Shown here piece by piece: positions 17,101 through 25,360 of a DNA stretch of 64,000 nucleotides. Position numbers and translations under genes: made by a program. The stretch is from the NCBI RefSeq assembly GCF_001720465.1, contig NZ_CP017113.1:1364001-1428000 (forward strand). The letters are read 5' to 3'. The DNA comes from Porphyrobacter sp. LM 6 (GTDB taxonomy: Bacteria > Pseudomonadota > Alphaproteobacteria > Sphingomonadales > Sphingomonadaceae). Position 1 is the first letter of the stretch. Each line of letters starts with the position of its first letter. The notes under the pieces were generated by a model that did not search any database, was not told where the DNA came from, and saw only the letters and a program-made list of their open reading frames with translations.

Positions 17101-19621
17101 TGCCGAGCCGACCGCGCGCTTCGGCCAACCCGAAATCCGCCTGCGCTTGCTGCCCGGCTATGGCGGCACGCAGCGCCTGCCGCGCCTGCTGCTCGACCGG
17201 CGCGGGGCGGAAGGCGTGCGCGATGCGCTCGATCTGATCCTGGGCGGGCGCAGCATCACGGCTGATGCGGCAGCGGATATCGGCGTGGTCGATGCGCTGG
17301 TGAGCGGCGCGAATGATGCGCTTTCGGCGGCCCACGCGGCTGTGCGCGACTATATGAAGCATGGCGCCAATTCCGCGCTCGGCCAGGCCTTTGCCGAGCG
17401 GCAGGCGGCGGCGGCGCGCTGGGAGACGGCGGCCGATGTCAGCCTCGACGCGGTAATGGAGGACGATTTCCTCCAGCGGATCCTGCGCCAGCTCGATTGG
17501 GCGGGACGCGGGCCAGCGGGTGCGCGTGCGCTCGAAGCGGTGCGGGTCGGGCTCGAACAGGGCATCACCGCCGGAACGCAGCGCGAAGCCAAGCTGTTCG
17601 CCGAAGCCATCGTTGATCCCGAAGGCGGCAAGACCGGCATCAAGCAGTTCATCGACAAGGTTGCGCCCCCGCTCCCGGTGCGGCGCGACGGCGTGTGGAT
17701 TGATGCGGAGCATGAAATGCGTGCTCAGGCATTGGAGGCGGCAGGCGAGCTGCTTCCTGTGGGAGCGCCGTTCTATCCCGGCGTGACCCCGATCCCGCGC
17801 CACCAATACGCCTTCGGCATCGCCCGCGATCCCGACACCGGCCAGCCGCGCTTCGGCCCGCCCGCGAGCCACGAGAAGGAACTGATCGTCAAAACTCCCG
17901 AGCCTGCGCCGAACGAGGCGCTGCTCTACATGCTGACGAGCGAGGTCAACTTCAACGACATCTGGGCGCTGACCGGCATCCCCGTCTCGCCCTTCGACAG
18001 CCACGAGGAAGACGTCCAGATCACCGGATCGGGCGGGATCGCGCTGGTTGCGGCGCTTGGCAGCGAAACCCGCGCTCAGGGGCGGATCAAGGTTGGCGAT
18101 CTGGTGACGGTCTATTCGGGGACGAATGACCTGCTCTCGCCGATGGTCGGCAATGATCCGATGTATGCCGACTTCAGCATTCAAGGCTACGAGACCGAAA
18201 CCGGCAGCCACGCGCAGTTCCTCACCGTGCAGGCTCCTCAGATGCACAAGGTGCCGCCCGATCTGACGCTGGAGCAGGCGGGGAGCTATGTGCTCAACCT
18301 CGGCACCATCGCGCGCTGCCTGTTCACGACGCTGGAAATCGCACCCGGACGGACGCTGTTCGTCGAAGGCGCGGCGACGGGGACGGGGCTTGATGCCCTG
18401 CGCTCCTCGGTGCGGACGGGCTTGCAGGTGACAGGCCTCGTGTCCTCGGAAGAACGCGCGAGCTTCATCACCAAGGTGCAGGGCGCGGTGGGTGCGATCA
18501 ACCGCAAGGATGCGCGCTTCGCCGATCTTTATTCGGTCGTGCCGGAAGACAAGGCGGAGGCGCGAGGCTGGGAAGCCGCAGGCGCGTCGCTGGTTGCCGA
18601 ATACAAGGCCTTGAACGGCGGCAAGCTGGCCGATTACGTGGTCAGCCACGCGGGCGAAACCGCCTTCCCGCGCTCGTTCCAATTGCTGGCCGAGGGCGGG
18701 ACGCTGGCCTTCTACGGCGCATCATCCGGCTACCATTTCAGCTTCATGGGCAAGCCGGGCACGGCCAGCCCCGAAGAGATGCTCCGCCGGGCGCAGCTCA
18801 GGGGCGGCGAGGCGGTGCTGATCTTCTACGGGCCGGGATCGAGCGACCTGCTCGACGAAACCGGGCTCGAAATGATCGAAGCCGCACGGCGGTTCAATGC
18901 CAAGTCCGTCATCGCCACCACCACCGATGGCCAGCGAGAATTCTTGCAATCGCTGGGGCTGGAAGATGCAATCGAGGGAATTGTCTCCCTCGAAAGCATC
19001 CGCCGCCGCGAAGGCGCGAATTTCCACTGGCCCGACACCATGCCCCGCCTGCCCGATGCCAAGGCCGATATCGAGGTCTTCAAGGCGGCGGTGCGCGACT
19101 ATCAGGACCGGGTGATGAAGCCCTTCGGTTCGGCGGTGGGCAAGATCCTGCGCTCGCCCGACAATCCGCGTGGCAGCCCCGATCTGGTGTTCGAGCGGGC
19201 CGGGCAGGATACGCTCGGCATTTCGACTTCGCTGGTGAAGCCCTTCACCGGGCGGGTGATCTTCGCCGAAGATCTCAGCGGGTGCCGCTTCACCTTCTAC
19301 GCCCCGCAGGTCTGGACCCGCCAGCGCCGCATCTACATGCCGACCGCCAACATCTTCGGCACGCACCTGTGCAACGCCTTCGAGGTCGCGCGGATGAACG
19401 ACATGATCGCTGCCGGGCTGCTCGAAGTGACCGAGCCCGAGGTCGTTTCGTGGGAAGGCTTGCCCGAAGCGCACCAGGCGATGTGGGACAACCGGCACAC
19501 CGGCTCGACCTATGTGGTCAACCACGCGCTGCCGGAACTGGGCCTCAGAAGCCGCGACGCGCTGCTCGAAGCGTGGTCGGCCATGGGGTCGGCTAACACG
19601 GCCGGGGAACCGGAAACATAA
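14168..19621 (+). CDS. pcs: Propionyl-CoA synthase (trifunctional fusion)
   Basis: An enzyme of at least 1817 residues fusing three activities that turn 3-hydroxypropionate into propionyl-CoA. The CoA ligase domain (about 1-840) has TSGSTGKPKG near residue 408, HGRSDDVINVSGHRMG near 700 and the catalytic Lys in TRSGKYMRR (about 799). The enoyl-CoA hydratase domain (about 850-1190) has FVAGADIRQ, GVALGGGMEFALACHYR and the catalytic Glu in FGQPEIRL (E989). The MDR enoyl-CoA reductase domain (about 1230-1810) has SEVNFNDIWALTGIP, LNLGTIARCLFTTL and GAATGTGLDALRS. Length and order match Chloroflexus and Erythrobacter propionyl-CoA synthase. GTG 14168 is the first standard start and has no ribosome-binding site. 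The frame stays open to 14048, and ATT 14117 or CTG 14120, behind GGGGA (14105-14109), may be the real start. Malonyl-CoA reductase follows 104 nt later. Confidence 0.95.
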   Translation: MQTRAQWDAMRAAVLADPGAFHGEIAGRNMHWFVADIGPSGAWIARGEDGRWHGWDAASAAPVSPDLSAGFTPWHTGFDGSNPPHWRWFVGGRTNAAFSELDRHVLAGHGDEAALIFEGDRWDMSASGGKGAPIDCFTVSRKQLLLEVAKCAVALEALGLKPGDRMALNMPSIVPQIYWTEAAKRMGVVYTAVFGGFSDKTLSDRIADTGARVIVTSDGSYRNAQVAAFKNAYTDPALDNFVPVTTALEILSGLDLGLPEADAATILDTVREALAGEITVDRSDVMRGVGRALINLGAEGRITSADAARVRIAIASSLVTLPPRVEAVIVCRHTHQPDMIWREERDRWSHELTDAALVAVLEKARGAGFNVASEADLLALPDSDFVRAIWASSKPMPVDADYPMFFIYTSGSTGKPKGIVHSHGYAAGVAETMAASFDARPGDTLFVVADPGWITGQSYLICAPLMTRVTSLVSEGSPVFPHAGRFASMIERHNVTIFKAGVTFLKSIMSDPANLAEVERYDMSGLRVATFCAEPVSPSVQAFGMEHVTPRYINSYWATEHGGIAWTHMFGNDDFPLRPDAHAYPLPWIVGDVWVEDEAGGAAQVPFTRADAGGVPWRKAEVGEKGEIVIAAPYPYLARTIWGDIASFKVEDGRVDPAWRGDAARWEDGYWRRWKGAWAYTQGDFAIAHADGSFSLHGRSDDVINVSGHRMGTEEIEGAVLRDKTLTADSPVGNVLVVGAPHREKGLTPLAFVVPVAGRKLTHEDKRRLFDLVRTEKGAVAVPADFIEVSQFPETRSGKYMRRMVRALVVGEDVGDVTTLRNPEALDELRKVIADWQRKQRMSDEQALFDRHRYFLVQYNTVAPGKQVATVTVTNPPVNALNERAIDELVLVTSTLARDDNVVAVVFTGEGTSSFVAGADIRQMLEEIHTAEEAMVLPNNAHLAFRTIESMGKPCVAAVQGVALGGGMEFALACHYRIAEPTARFGQPEIRLRLLPGYGGTQRLPRLLLDRRGAEGVRDALDLILGGRSITADAAADIGVVDALVSGANDALSAAHAAVRDYMKHGANSALGQAFAERQAAAARWETAADVSLDAVMEDDFLQRILRQLDWAGRGPAGARALEAVRVGLEQGITAGTQREAKLFAEAIVDPEGGKTGIKQFIDKVAPPLPVRRDGVWIDAEHEMRAQALEAAGELLPVGAPFYPGVTPIPRHQYAFGIARDPDTGQPRFGPPASHEKELIVKTPEPAPNEALLYMLTSEVNFNDIWALTGIPVSPFDSHEEDVQITGSGGIALVAALGSETRAQGRIKVGDLVTVYSGTNDLLSPMVGNDPMYADFSIQGYETETGSHAQFLTVQAPQMHKVPPDLTLEQAGSYVLNLGTIARCLFTTLEIAPGRTLFVEGAATGTGLDALRSSVRTGLQVTGLVSSEERASFITKVQGAVGAINRKDARFADLYSVVPEDKAEARGWEAAGASLVAEYKALNGGKLADYVVSHAGETAFPRSFQLLAEGGTLAFYGASSGYHFSFMGKPGTASPEEMLRRAQLRGGEAVLIFYGPGSSDLLDETGLEMIEAARRFNAKSVIATTTDGQREFLQSLGLEDAIEGIVSLESIRRREGANFHWPDTMPRLPDAKADIEVFKAAVRDYQDRVMKPFGSAVGKILRSPDNPRGSPDLVFERAGQDTLGISTSLVKPFTGRVIFAEDLSGCRFTFYAPQVWTRQRRIYMPTANIFGTHLCNAFEVARMNDMIAAGLLEVTEPEVVSWEGLPEAHQAMWDNRHTGSTYVVNHALPELGLRSRDALLEAWSAMGSANTAGEPET

Positions 19622-19653
19622 TCCGCGCGTTGCGATTTTTGAAACGTTCTTAG

Positions 19654-19721
19654 CTCTCCTCCCCAGGGTTTGAACGAAACATAAAGCGAAGCACAGCTTC
19701 GCGGTAATTCTGTGAGGAGAG
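19654..19721 (+). promoter_or_regulatory. Candidate structured mRNA leader of malonyl-CoA reductase
   Basis: CTCTCCTC at 19654-19661 is exactly complementary to GAGGAGAG at 19714-19721, the ribosome-binding site of the malonyl-CoA reductase gene. Between them GCGAAGC (19686-19692) and GCTTCGC (19696-19702) form a perfect 7-bp hairpin with a 3-nt loop. The outer pairing would hide the ribosome-binding site. This could be a translational switch or simply a processing or stability element; no known riboswitch class was recognised. Confidence 0.4.
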
Positions 19722-19725
19722 AGTC

Positions 19726-22700
19726 ATGGCCAAGTTGAAAGCCGTTGCCGCTGCGCCTGCTCTGCAAGGCGATATCCCGGGCCGCCTCGCCGGCAAGATC
19801 GCCGTTGTGACCGGCGCTGCCGGGAACTTGGGCGGACATATCGTCACCCATTATCTTGCAGAAGGCGCAACCGTGGTGATGACGGGCCGCACGCCCGATC
19901 GCACCAAGGCTGCGGCTGACGCGCTGCTCAAGGCGACTGGCGCAGACCCGGCGCGGCTTGCCACTGTCGCGCTTGATGGCGGCGACATCGCCTCGGTGCG
20001 CGCTGCGATTGCCGATGTGGTGAAGCAGTTCGGGCGGATCGACATTCTGGTCAACAACGCCGGAAGCGCGGGGCCGAAGCAGCCGATCGAGAACCTCCCG
20101 CTCTCTGCCGAAGAGCTCGCCGCGCTCCAGAAAAAGGGCGCAACCGACAGCGAGACCGTGGCCGATGCGCTGCGCAACATCTTCGGTGTCGCGTGGAACG
20201 TCGCGCGGGTTGCGGCGGAGCACATCCCCGAAGGCGGCTCGATCATCAACGTCTCGACCATCTTCAGCCGTACGCCCTATTATGCGCGCGCGGCCTATGT
20301 GGTGCCCAAGGCGGCGATGAATGCGTGGAGCCGCGAGCTCAGCCTTGAGCTTGGCCCCAAGGGCATCCGCGTCAACCTCGTCTACCCCGGCCCGATCGAG
20401 AGCGAGCGCATCCGCAATGTCTTCGCCGCGATGGACACCGCGCGCGGCGATGCGGCGGGGACCACCGCGACCCAGTTCTTCGACATGATGAGCCTCGAGC
20501 GCGCCACCGGCGGCAAGGAGAAGGCCAAGACCTTCCCGACCCCGACCGACATTGCCACCACCTGCGTGTTCCTCGGCTCGGATGAAAGCGCGGCCTATAA
20601 CGGTCACGACTTCGAGGTCACCCACGGTATGAGCGTCCGCAAGGAGCAGCGCTCGACCTACCTTGCGCGGCCCACCATGCGCTCGATGGACGGCACCGGC
20701 CTTTCGGTGCTGATCGCGGCGGGAGATGACTGGGAAGAGGCGCTCGAAATCGCGCAGGTGCAACTCGCCTGCGGGGCCGAAGTCGTGCTCGGCCTGCCGC
20801 GCGCGGCCGATGTGGCGATTGCCGAAAAGCGCTGCGCCGCGCTGGGCCTTGGCGACAAGCTCAGCATCATCCGCTTCAGCCGCAAGGATCCGGCAGGCAT
20901 GGAAGCCGCGCTGGAGGATTACACCAGGAAGGGCACGCCGGTCAGCGGCGCATTGTTCCTCCCCGCGCTGGGTGCGGGCGAACTTTCGGGCGCGATCACC
21001 ACGGCAGACGACAGCGTGGTCGAATCGCTGATGGACGCCGAACTCGCAGGCAACATGGCGCTAGCGCGCACCATGAGCCGTTACTGGAAGCGGCACGACA
21101 ACCTGATGCAGCCGCCGCGCTTCGTGTTCGTCAGCCACAAGAGCGACGGGAAGGGCGATATCTACGGCCACATCCTGCGCGCCGCGACCGAGCAGCTGAT
21201 CCGCATCTGGCGCGATGAAAGCGAGATCGACACCGCGCATGGCCGCCGCCGTCAGGCCGAGTGGGGCAACCAGATCGTGCGCTTCACCAATACCGAGGCC
21301 GAGAACATCCGCTTCACCGCGGGCCACGCCGCGCGCATCCTGCTCAAGGAAAGCAAGCTCGGCGAGATCACGCTCTATGTCCCGTCTAACATCGGCGAGG
21401 CGACGGGTGCGCGCAAGGCCATGCCGGGGTTCTCGGAGAACATCACCGGCCTGCACCTCGGCAAGGTCGCGCTGATCACCGGCGGGTCTGCCGGGATCGG
21501 CGGACAGGTCGCGCGCCTGCTGGCGCTGGCCGGCGGCAAGGTAATGATGGTTGCACGCCGCGAAAGCGAACTCGCGGTCGCCCGCGCCAAGATCGTCAGC
21601 GAGCTTGAAGACATCGGCTTTGCGGGTGTCGAGCGGCGGGTGCAGACCCTCGCCAATGTCGATGTCAGCAACTTCGAAAGCCTCAAGGGCGCGGTCGACG
21701 CGACGCTCAAGGCTTTCGGCCGGATCGACTACCTCATCAACAACGCGGGCGTTGCCGGTGCTGAGGACATGGTCGTCGACATGGGGGTCGATGCGTGGAA
21801 CTACACGCTCGATGCGAACCTCGTGTCGAACTACTTCCTGATGCACCATGTTGCGCCGCTGATGAAGGCGCAAGGATCGGGCTACATCCTCAACGTCTCG
21901 TCCTATTTCGGCGGGGAGAAATATCTCGCGGTCGCTTACCCCAACCGCGCGGATTACGCCGTGTCGAAGGCCGGGCAGCGCGCGATGGTCGAAAGCATGG
22001 CGCGCTATCTCGGCCCCGAGGTGCAGTTCAACGCGATCGCGCCTGGCCCCGTGGATGGTGACCGCCTGTCGGGCACCGGCGGCAAGCCCGGGCTGTTCGA
22101 ACGGCGCGGGAAGCTCATTCTTGAAAACAAGCGCCTGAACGCGGTCCACGCGGCCAGCATCAAGGCGCTGCGGCGCGGGGTGCGGGTCGAAGCGCTGCTC
22201 GCCCGGCTGGCGCGCAACGACACCGTCAAGATGAGCCACGACACCAACAACCCGCATGAACTGCGCGAACTGGCGCTGGCCTGTGCGCGCGAAGGCGATG
22301 GCACCTGCACCTGGGACCAGTATTTGCTCACCCCCTCGATCGCCGCTGGGCTGATCGGGCGGCTGCGGCAGGGCGGATACTTCCTCGATGCACCCGAGTG
22401 GGCCGATCGCCCCGCGACGCCCGAGGCCGATGCCGACTGGCTGATGCGTGTGCCGCCCGAAGATGCGCCCTTCCTGCCCGCCGACAAGATTGCGGTCGAG
22501 GCCAAGAAGGTCGGCACCGGCGTGCTGTCCAAGCTCTATCTCGGCAAGATGCCGACCGAGCATGACGTGGCGCAGGCGACGGTGTTCTTCCTCGCCGACC
22601 GCGCGGTTTCGGGCGAGACCTTCATGCCCTCGGGCGGCCTCAGCGTCGAGCGTTCGACCACCGAGCGCGAGCTGTTCGGCAGCCCCAAGCAGGAACGGCT

Positions 22701-23424
22701 CGACCAGATGCGTGGGCGTACGGTGTGGATCATCGGCGAACACCTCGCCGATTACCTCGCAGAAACAGCCCGCGCCTTCATCGAGGATTGCGGCGTGGCC
22801 AATGTGGTGGCCATCACCCGCACCGCTGAAGCGTTCGATGCGATCAAGGCACAGCTCGAGCCCGAAATCGCCGCGTCGTTGACCTCGCTGGTCAAGACCT
22901 CCGACATCGAAGCTGCGATGGACGAGGCGCTGACTTTGTGGGGCAAGCCGACGACGATCCTCTCCACCCCGATGGCCGCGCTGCCGGGCAAGCTGTTTGC
23001 GACCGACGATCCGCTCACCCCGGAGGAGTTCCGCGCCGTGGTGGCCGACAATCTCACCCACCACTTCCGCGTTTCGCGCCGGGCCTCGCTCTATGACGAT
23101 TGCCAGCTGGTCCTGACCTCGCCCGACGTGCCGATGGGCGACAAGTCGCCCGCCTTCGCGCTGGCGAACTTCATCAAGACCACGCTCCACGCCTTCACCG
23201 CGACGCTCGCCGTGGAGAACGAGCGGCTGGTCCACGATGTGCCGGTCAACCAGATCAACCTGACCCGCCGTGTCCAATCGGAAGAACCGCGCGATCTCGA
23301 CGAGCATCTCGAAGAGGTCCGCCGCTTCGCCCGCGCGGTGCTGCTGGTCGGCGCACCGCTGCCCGATGCCGAGGACTCGCGGTACCGGGCGCGGATTTAT
23401 CGCGGCATGTCGATGACGGTGTGA
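19726..23424 (+). CDS. mcr: Bifunctional malonyl-CoA reductase
   Basis: A 1232-residue NADPH-dependent enzyme that reduces malonyl-CoA to malonate semialdehyde and then to 3-hydroxypropionate. The N-terminal half has a Rossmann motif TGAAGNLGG (29-37), NNAGSAGPK and catalytic Y191-x3-K195. The C-terminal half has ITGGSAGIGGQ near 584, NNAGVAGAEDM, NVSSYFGGEK and Y744-x3-K748. After each catalytic SDR is a second, degenerate Rossmann-like unit (near 330 and near 1005, RTVWIIGEHLADY), as expected of the four-SDR architecture of this family. By family knowledge the C-terminal half acts on malonyl-CoA and the N-terminal half on the semialdehyde. Length is close to the ~1220 residues of the Chloroflexus enzyme. 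The ATG has a strong GAGGAGAG ribosome-binding site. accA starts 14 nt after the stop. Confidence 0.95.
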   Translation: MAKLKAVAAAPALQGDIPGRLAGKIAVVTGAAGNLGGHIVTHYLAEGATVVMTGRTPDRTKAAADALLKATGADPARLATVALDGGDIASVRAAIADVVKQFGRIDILVNNAGSAGPKQPIENLPLSAEELAALQKKGATDSETVADALRNIFGVAWNVARVAAEHIPEGGSIINVSTIFSRTPYYARAAYVVPKAAMNAWSRELSLELGPKGIRVNLVYPGPIESERIRNVFAAMDTARGDAAGTTATQFFDMMSLERATGGKEKAKTFPTPTDIATTCVFLGSDESAAYNGHDFEVTHGMSVRKEQRSTYLARPTMRSMDGTGLSVLIAAGDDWEEALEIAQVQLACGAEVVLGLPRAADVAIAEKRCAALGLGDKLSIIRFSRKDPAGMEAALEDYTRKGTPVSGALFLPALGAGELSGAITTADDSVVESLMDAELAGNMALARTMSRYWKRHDNLMQPPRFVFVSHKSDGKGDIYGHILRAATEQLIRIWRDESEIDTAHGRRRQAEWGNQIVRFTNTEAENIRFTAGHAARILLKESKLGEITLYVPSNIGEATGARKAMPGFSENITGLHLGKVALITGGSAGIGGQVARLLALAGGKVMMVARRESELAVARAKIVSELEDIGFAGVERRVQTLANVDVSNFESLKGAVDATLKAFGRIDYLINNAGVAGAEDMVVDMGVDAWNYTLDANLVSNYFLMHHVAPLMKAQGSGYILNVSSYFGGEKYLAVAYPNRADYAVSKAGQRAMVESMARYLGPEVQFNAIAPGPVDGDRLSGTGGKPGLFERRGKLILENKRLNAVHAASIKALRRGVRVEALLARLARNDTVKMSHDTNNPHELRELALACAREGDGTCTWDQYLLTPSIAAGLIGRLRQGGYFLDAPEWADRPATPEADADWLMRVPPEDAPFLPADKIAVEAKKVGTGVLSKLYLGKMPTEHDVAQATVFFLADRAVSGETFMPSGGLSVERSTTERELFGSPKQERLDQMRGRTVWIIGEHLADYLAETARAFIEDCGVANVVAITRTAEAFDAIKAQLEPEIAASLTSLVKTSDIEAAMDEALTLWGKPTTILSTPMAALPGKLFATDDPLTPEEFRAVVADNLTHHFRVSRRASLYDDCQLVLTSPDVPMGDKSPAFALANFIKTTLHAFTATLAVENERLVHDVPVNQINLTRRVQSEEPRDLDEHLEEVRRFARAVLLVGAPLPDAEDSRYRARIYRGMSMTV

Positions 23425-23437
23425 TACTGCGTCAGCA

Positions 23438-24364
23438 ATGATCCAGTATCTGCCGTTCGAAAAGCCGATAGAGGCGCTCGACAAGCATGTGGCGGAGCTT
23501 GCCGCCCATGCCGAGGGCACAGCCGAGGCGCGGATGCTGCGCGAGCGGGCGGACAAGCTGCTCGCGGATACCTATGCGCGCCTGTCCCCGTGGGAACGCA
23601 CGCTGGTGGCGCGCCATCCGCAGCGCCCCCGCTTCGAAAAACTGGTCGCGGGGCTGTTCACCGACTTCCTGCCGATCGCGGGCGACCGTGTGTTCGGAGA
23701 GGACGAGGCGATCATCGGCGGCTTTGCCCGGTTCGAAGGCCGCAAGGTGGTGGTGATCGGCCATGTGAAGGGCGAGGATACGCCCGGACGCATCCGCCAC
23801 AATTTCGGCATGGCGCGGCCCGAAGGCTATCGCAAGGCGATCCGGCTGATGGAACTGGCCGACCGCTTCGGTCTGCCGGTGGTGACGCTGGTCGATACTC
23901 CTGGCGCCTTTCCCGGGGTCGATGCCGAAGCGCGCGGGCAGGCTGAAGCCATCGCCCGTTCAACCGAGATGTGCCTTTCGCTCGGCGTGCCGCTCATCGC
24001 GGTGATCATCGGCGAGGGCGGATCGGGCGGCGCAGTCGCGCTGGCGGCGGCAAACCGGGTGCTGATGTGCGAACACGCGGTCTATTCGGTGATCAGCCCC
24101 GAAGGTTGTGCCTCGATCCTGTGGCGCAGCGGCGCACAGGCGCCCGACGCGGCCGAAGCGATGAAGGTGACTGCGGGCGATCTCCTCAAGCTCGGCGTGA
24201 TCCACCGCATCGTCTACGAACCGCGCGGCGGCGCGCACCGCGATCCCGACGAGATGGTCAAGCGGATGACGCTGGCGCTTCGGGCGGAGCTTGATGCGCT
24301 GGCCGCCCTGACACCCGAAGAACTGCGCCGCGAGCGCGAGGAGTTCTTCCTGAAGCTGGGGTAA
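23438..24364 (+). CDS. accA: Acetyl-CoA carboxylase carboxyltransferase subunit alpha
   Basis: A 308-residue AccA, which with AccD transfers the carboxyl group from biotin to acetyl-CoA to give malonyl-CoA. Recognisable motifs are NFGMARPEGYRKAIRLM, DTPGAFPGVDAEARGQAEA, GEGGSGGAVALAAANRVLM and YSVISPEGCASILWR. It follows malonyl-CoA reductase by only 14 nt on the same strand, placing malonyl-CoA supply and use in one transcript. There is no strong ribosome-binding site, so translational coupling is plausible. It may be the only accA of the genome or a dedicated second copy; the window cannot tell. Convergent with tRNA-Thr. Confidence 0.94.
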   Translation: MIQYLPFEKPIEALDKHVAELAAHAEGTAEARMLRERADKLLADTYARLSPWERTLVARHPQRPRFEKLVAGLFTDFLPIAGDRVFGEDEAIIGGFARFEGRKVVVIGHVKGEDTPGRIRHNFGMARPEGYRKAIRLMELADRFGLPVVTLVDTPGAFPGVDAEARGQAEAIARSTEMCLSLGVPLIAVIIGEGGSGGAVALAAANRVLMCEHAVYSVISPEGCASILWRSGAQAPDAAEAMKVTAGDLLKLGVIHRIVYEPRGGAHRDPDEMVKRMTLALRAELDALAALTPEELRREREEFFLKLG

Positions 24365-24380
24365 TCGGCGGGAGGTGCGG

Positions 24381-24453
<73 letters not shown>

Positions 24454-24475
24454 TGACCGCGGCTGCGCCCTAACC

Positions 24476-25360
24476 CTAGAGCGCGCCGAAAGTCCAGCCT
24501 TCGGTGCGCGCGATGTCGGTCGTAAGCGCGGGCGGGTTCCACAGATCGCGCTCCGTATGCACGCGCCGCAGCCATGCTGCGGTGAGCAGTGCGTCGGAGG
24601 AGTGATCGTCAATCGGCCCGCTGCCCGATACCGGCGGCGATCCGAGCAGGTCGAGTGCATCGTTCAGCGCCTCAAAGCTGCGAATCTTTGTCGCCGCGCC
24701 CGTCACCCCGCCGAGCCTTGCCGCGACCGAGGTATAGATCTCGGTCACGACCGAGCCTTCCTCCGGCAGCGGATCGACCGGCCATACCGGCACGCGCTGG
24801 CCCAAGCGGTGGAGCATCCGCATACCCGTCAGGCTCGACTTGCCCACCTGCGCCGCGCCGACGAGGTTGAAGTTGCTCACCGGACGCACGCCTGCGCTGC
24901 GCTGGGCTGTCTCGGCGACGCGGAAGCGGCCTTCGCGACTGGCCGCGCCGGGGAGCAGGAAGCGGTCGCCCTCGATTCCCTTGCCGTGGCGGAAGTAGCG
25001 CGAAGCTTGCGGGTGGGTGACGAACCCGCCTGCCTCCAGATGCGGATCATCGGCGCACAGCGCGTCAATCAACGCCCACAGCCCGCGCGCATCGGCGGGC
25101 GAGGCATCCCATCCGGGAAAGAAGGCGCCCGCATCGGCGAAGGGCAATCCGATACCAAGATCGAGCCCGACGAGCGTCGGCGCTTCGAGGCCAGCCAGCA
25201 ACGCCAGCACCTCGGCGCGCGCCCAGCCCTTGGGTTCGGGCGGGGTGAGGAGCACCGGCGCGCCGCCCTCGGCCTTGGCGAGGGCCAAGGCGATCCCCTT
25301 CTGCCTCGGTCCCTTCGCGCCGGACCAATCGACTGCGAGGAAATGAGTGAAGCGGCTCAC
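24476..25360 (-). CDS. DUF429-like predicted RNase H-fold protein
   Basis: A 294-residue protein with FLAVDWSGAKG at the N terminus and GLDLGIGLPFADA near residue 65, the acidic beta-strand motifs of DUF429, a predicted nuclease-like family of the RNase H fold. It ends with DDHSSDALLTAAWLRR, where the acidic residues would complete the active site. No experimental role is known to me. The start overlaps the rarA stop by 4 nt, so it is translated with rarA, and a DNA or nucleotide-related role would fit that link. Confidence 0.75.
   Translation of the reverse strand: MSRFTHFLAVDWSGAKGPRQKGIALALAKAEGGAPVLLTPPEPKGWARAEVLALLAGLEAPTLVGLDLGIGLPFADAGAFFPGWDASPADARGLWALIDALCADDPHLEAGGFVTHPQASRYFRHGKGIEGDRFLLPGAASREGRFRVAETAQRSAGVRPVSNFNLVGAAQVGKSSLTGMRMLHRLGQRVPVWPVDPLPEEGSVVTEIYTSVAARLGGVTGAATKIRSFEALNDALDLLGSPPVSGSGPIDDHSSDALLTAAWLRRVHTERDLWNPPALTTDIARTEGWTFGAL

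Noticed and set aside
15221..18682. 1153-residue open frame antisense to propionyl-CoA synthase
   Set aside because: Shadow frame produced by high GC at third positions; Arg/His/Gly-rich composition with no domain motif, fully opposite a recognised gene.
21061..23556. 831-residue open frame antisense to malonyl-CoA reductase
   Set aside because: Same GC shadow effect; no motif and no ribosome-binding site.
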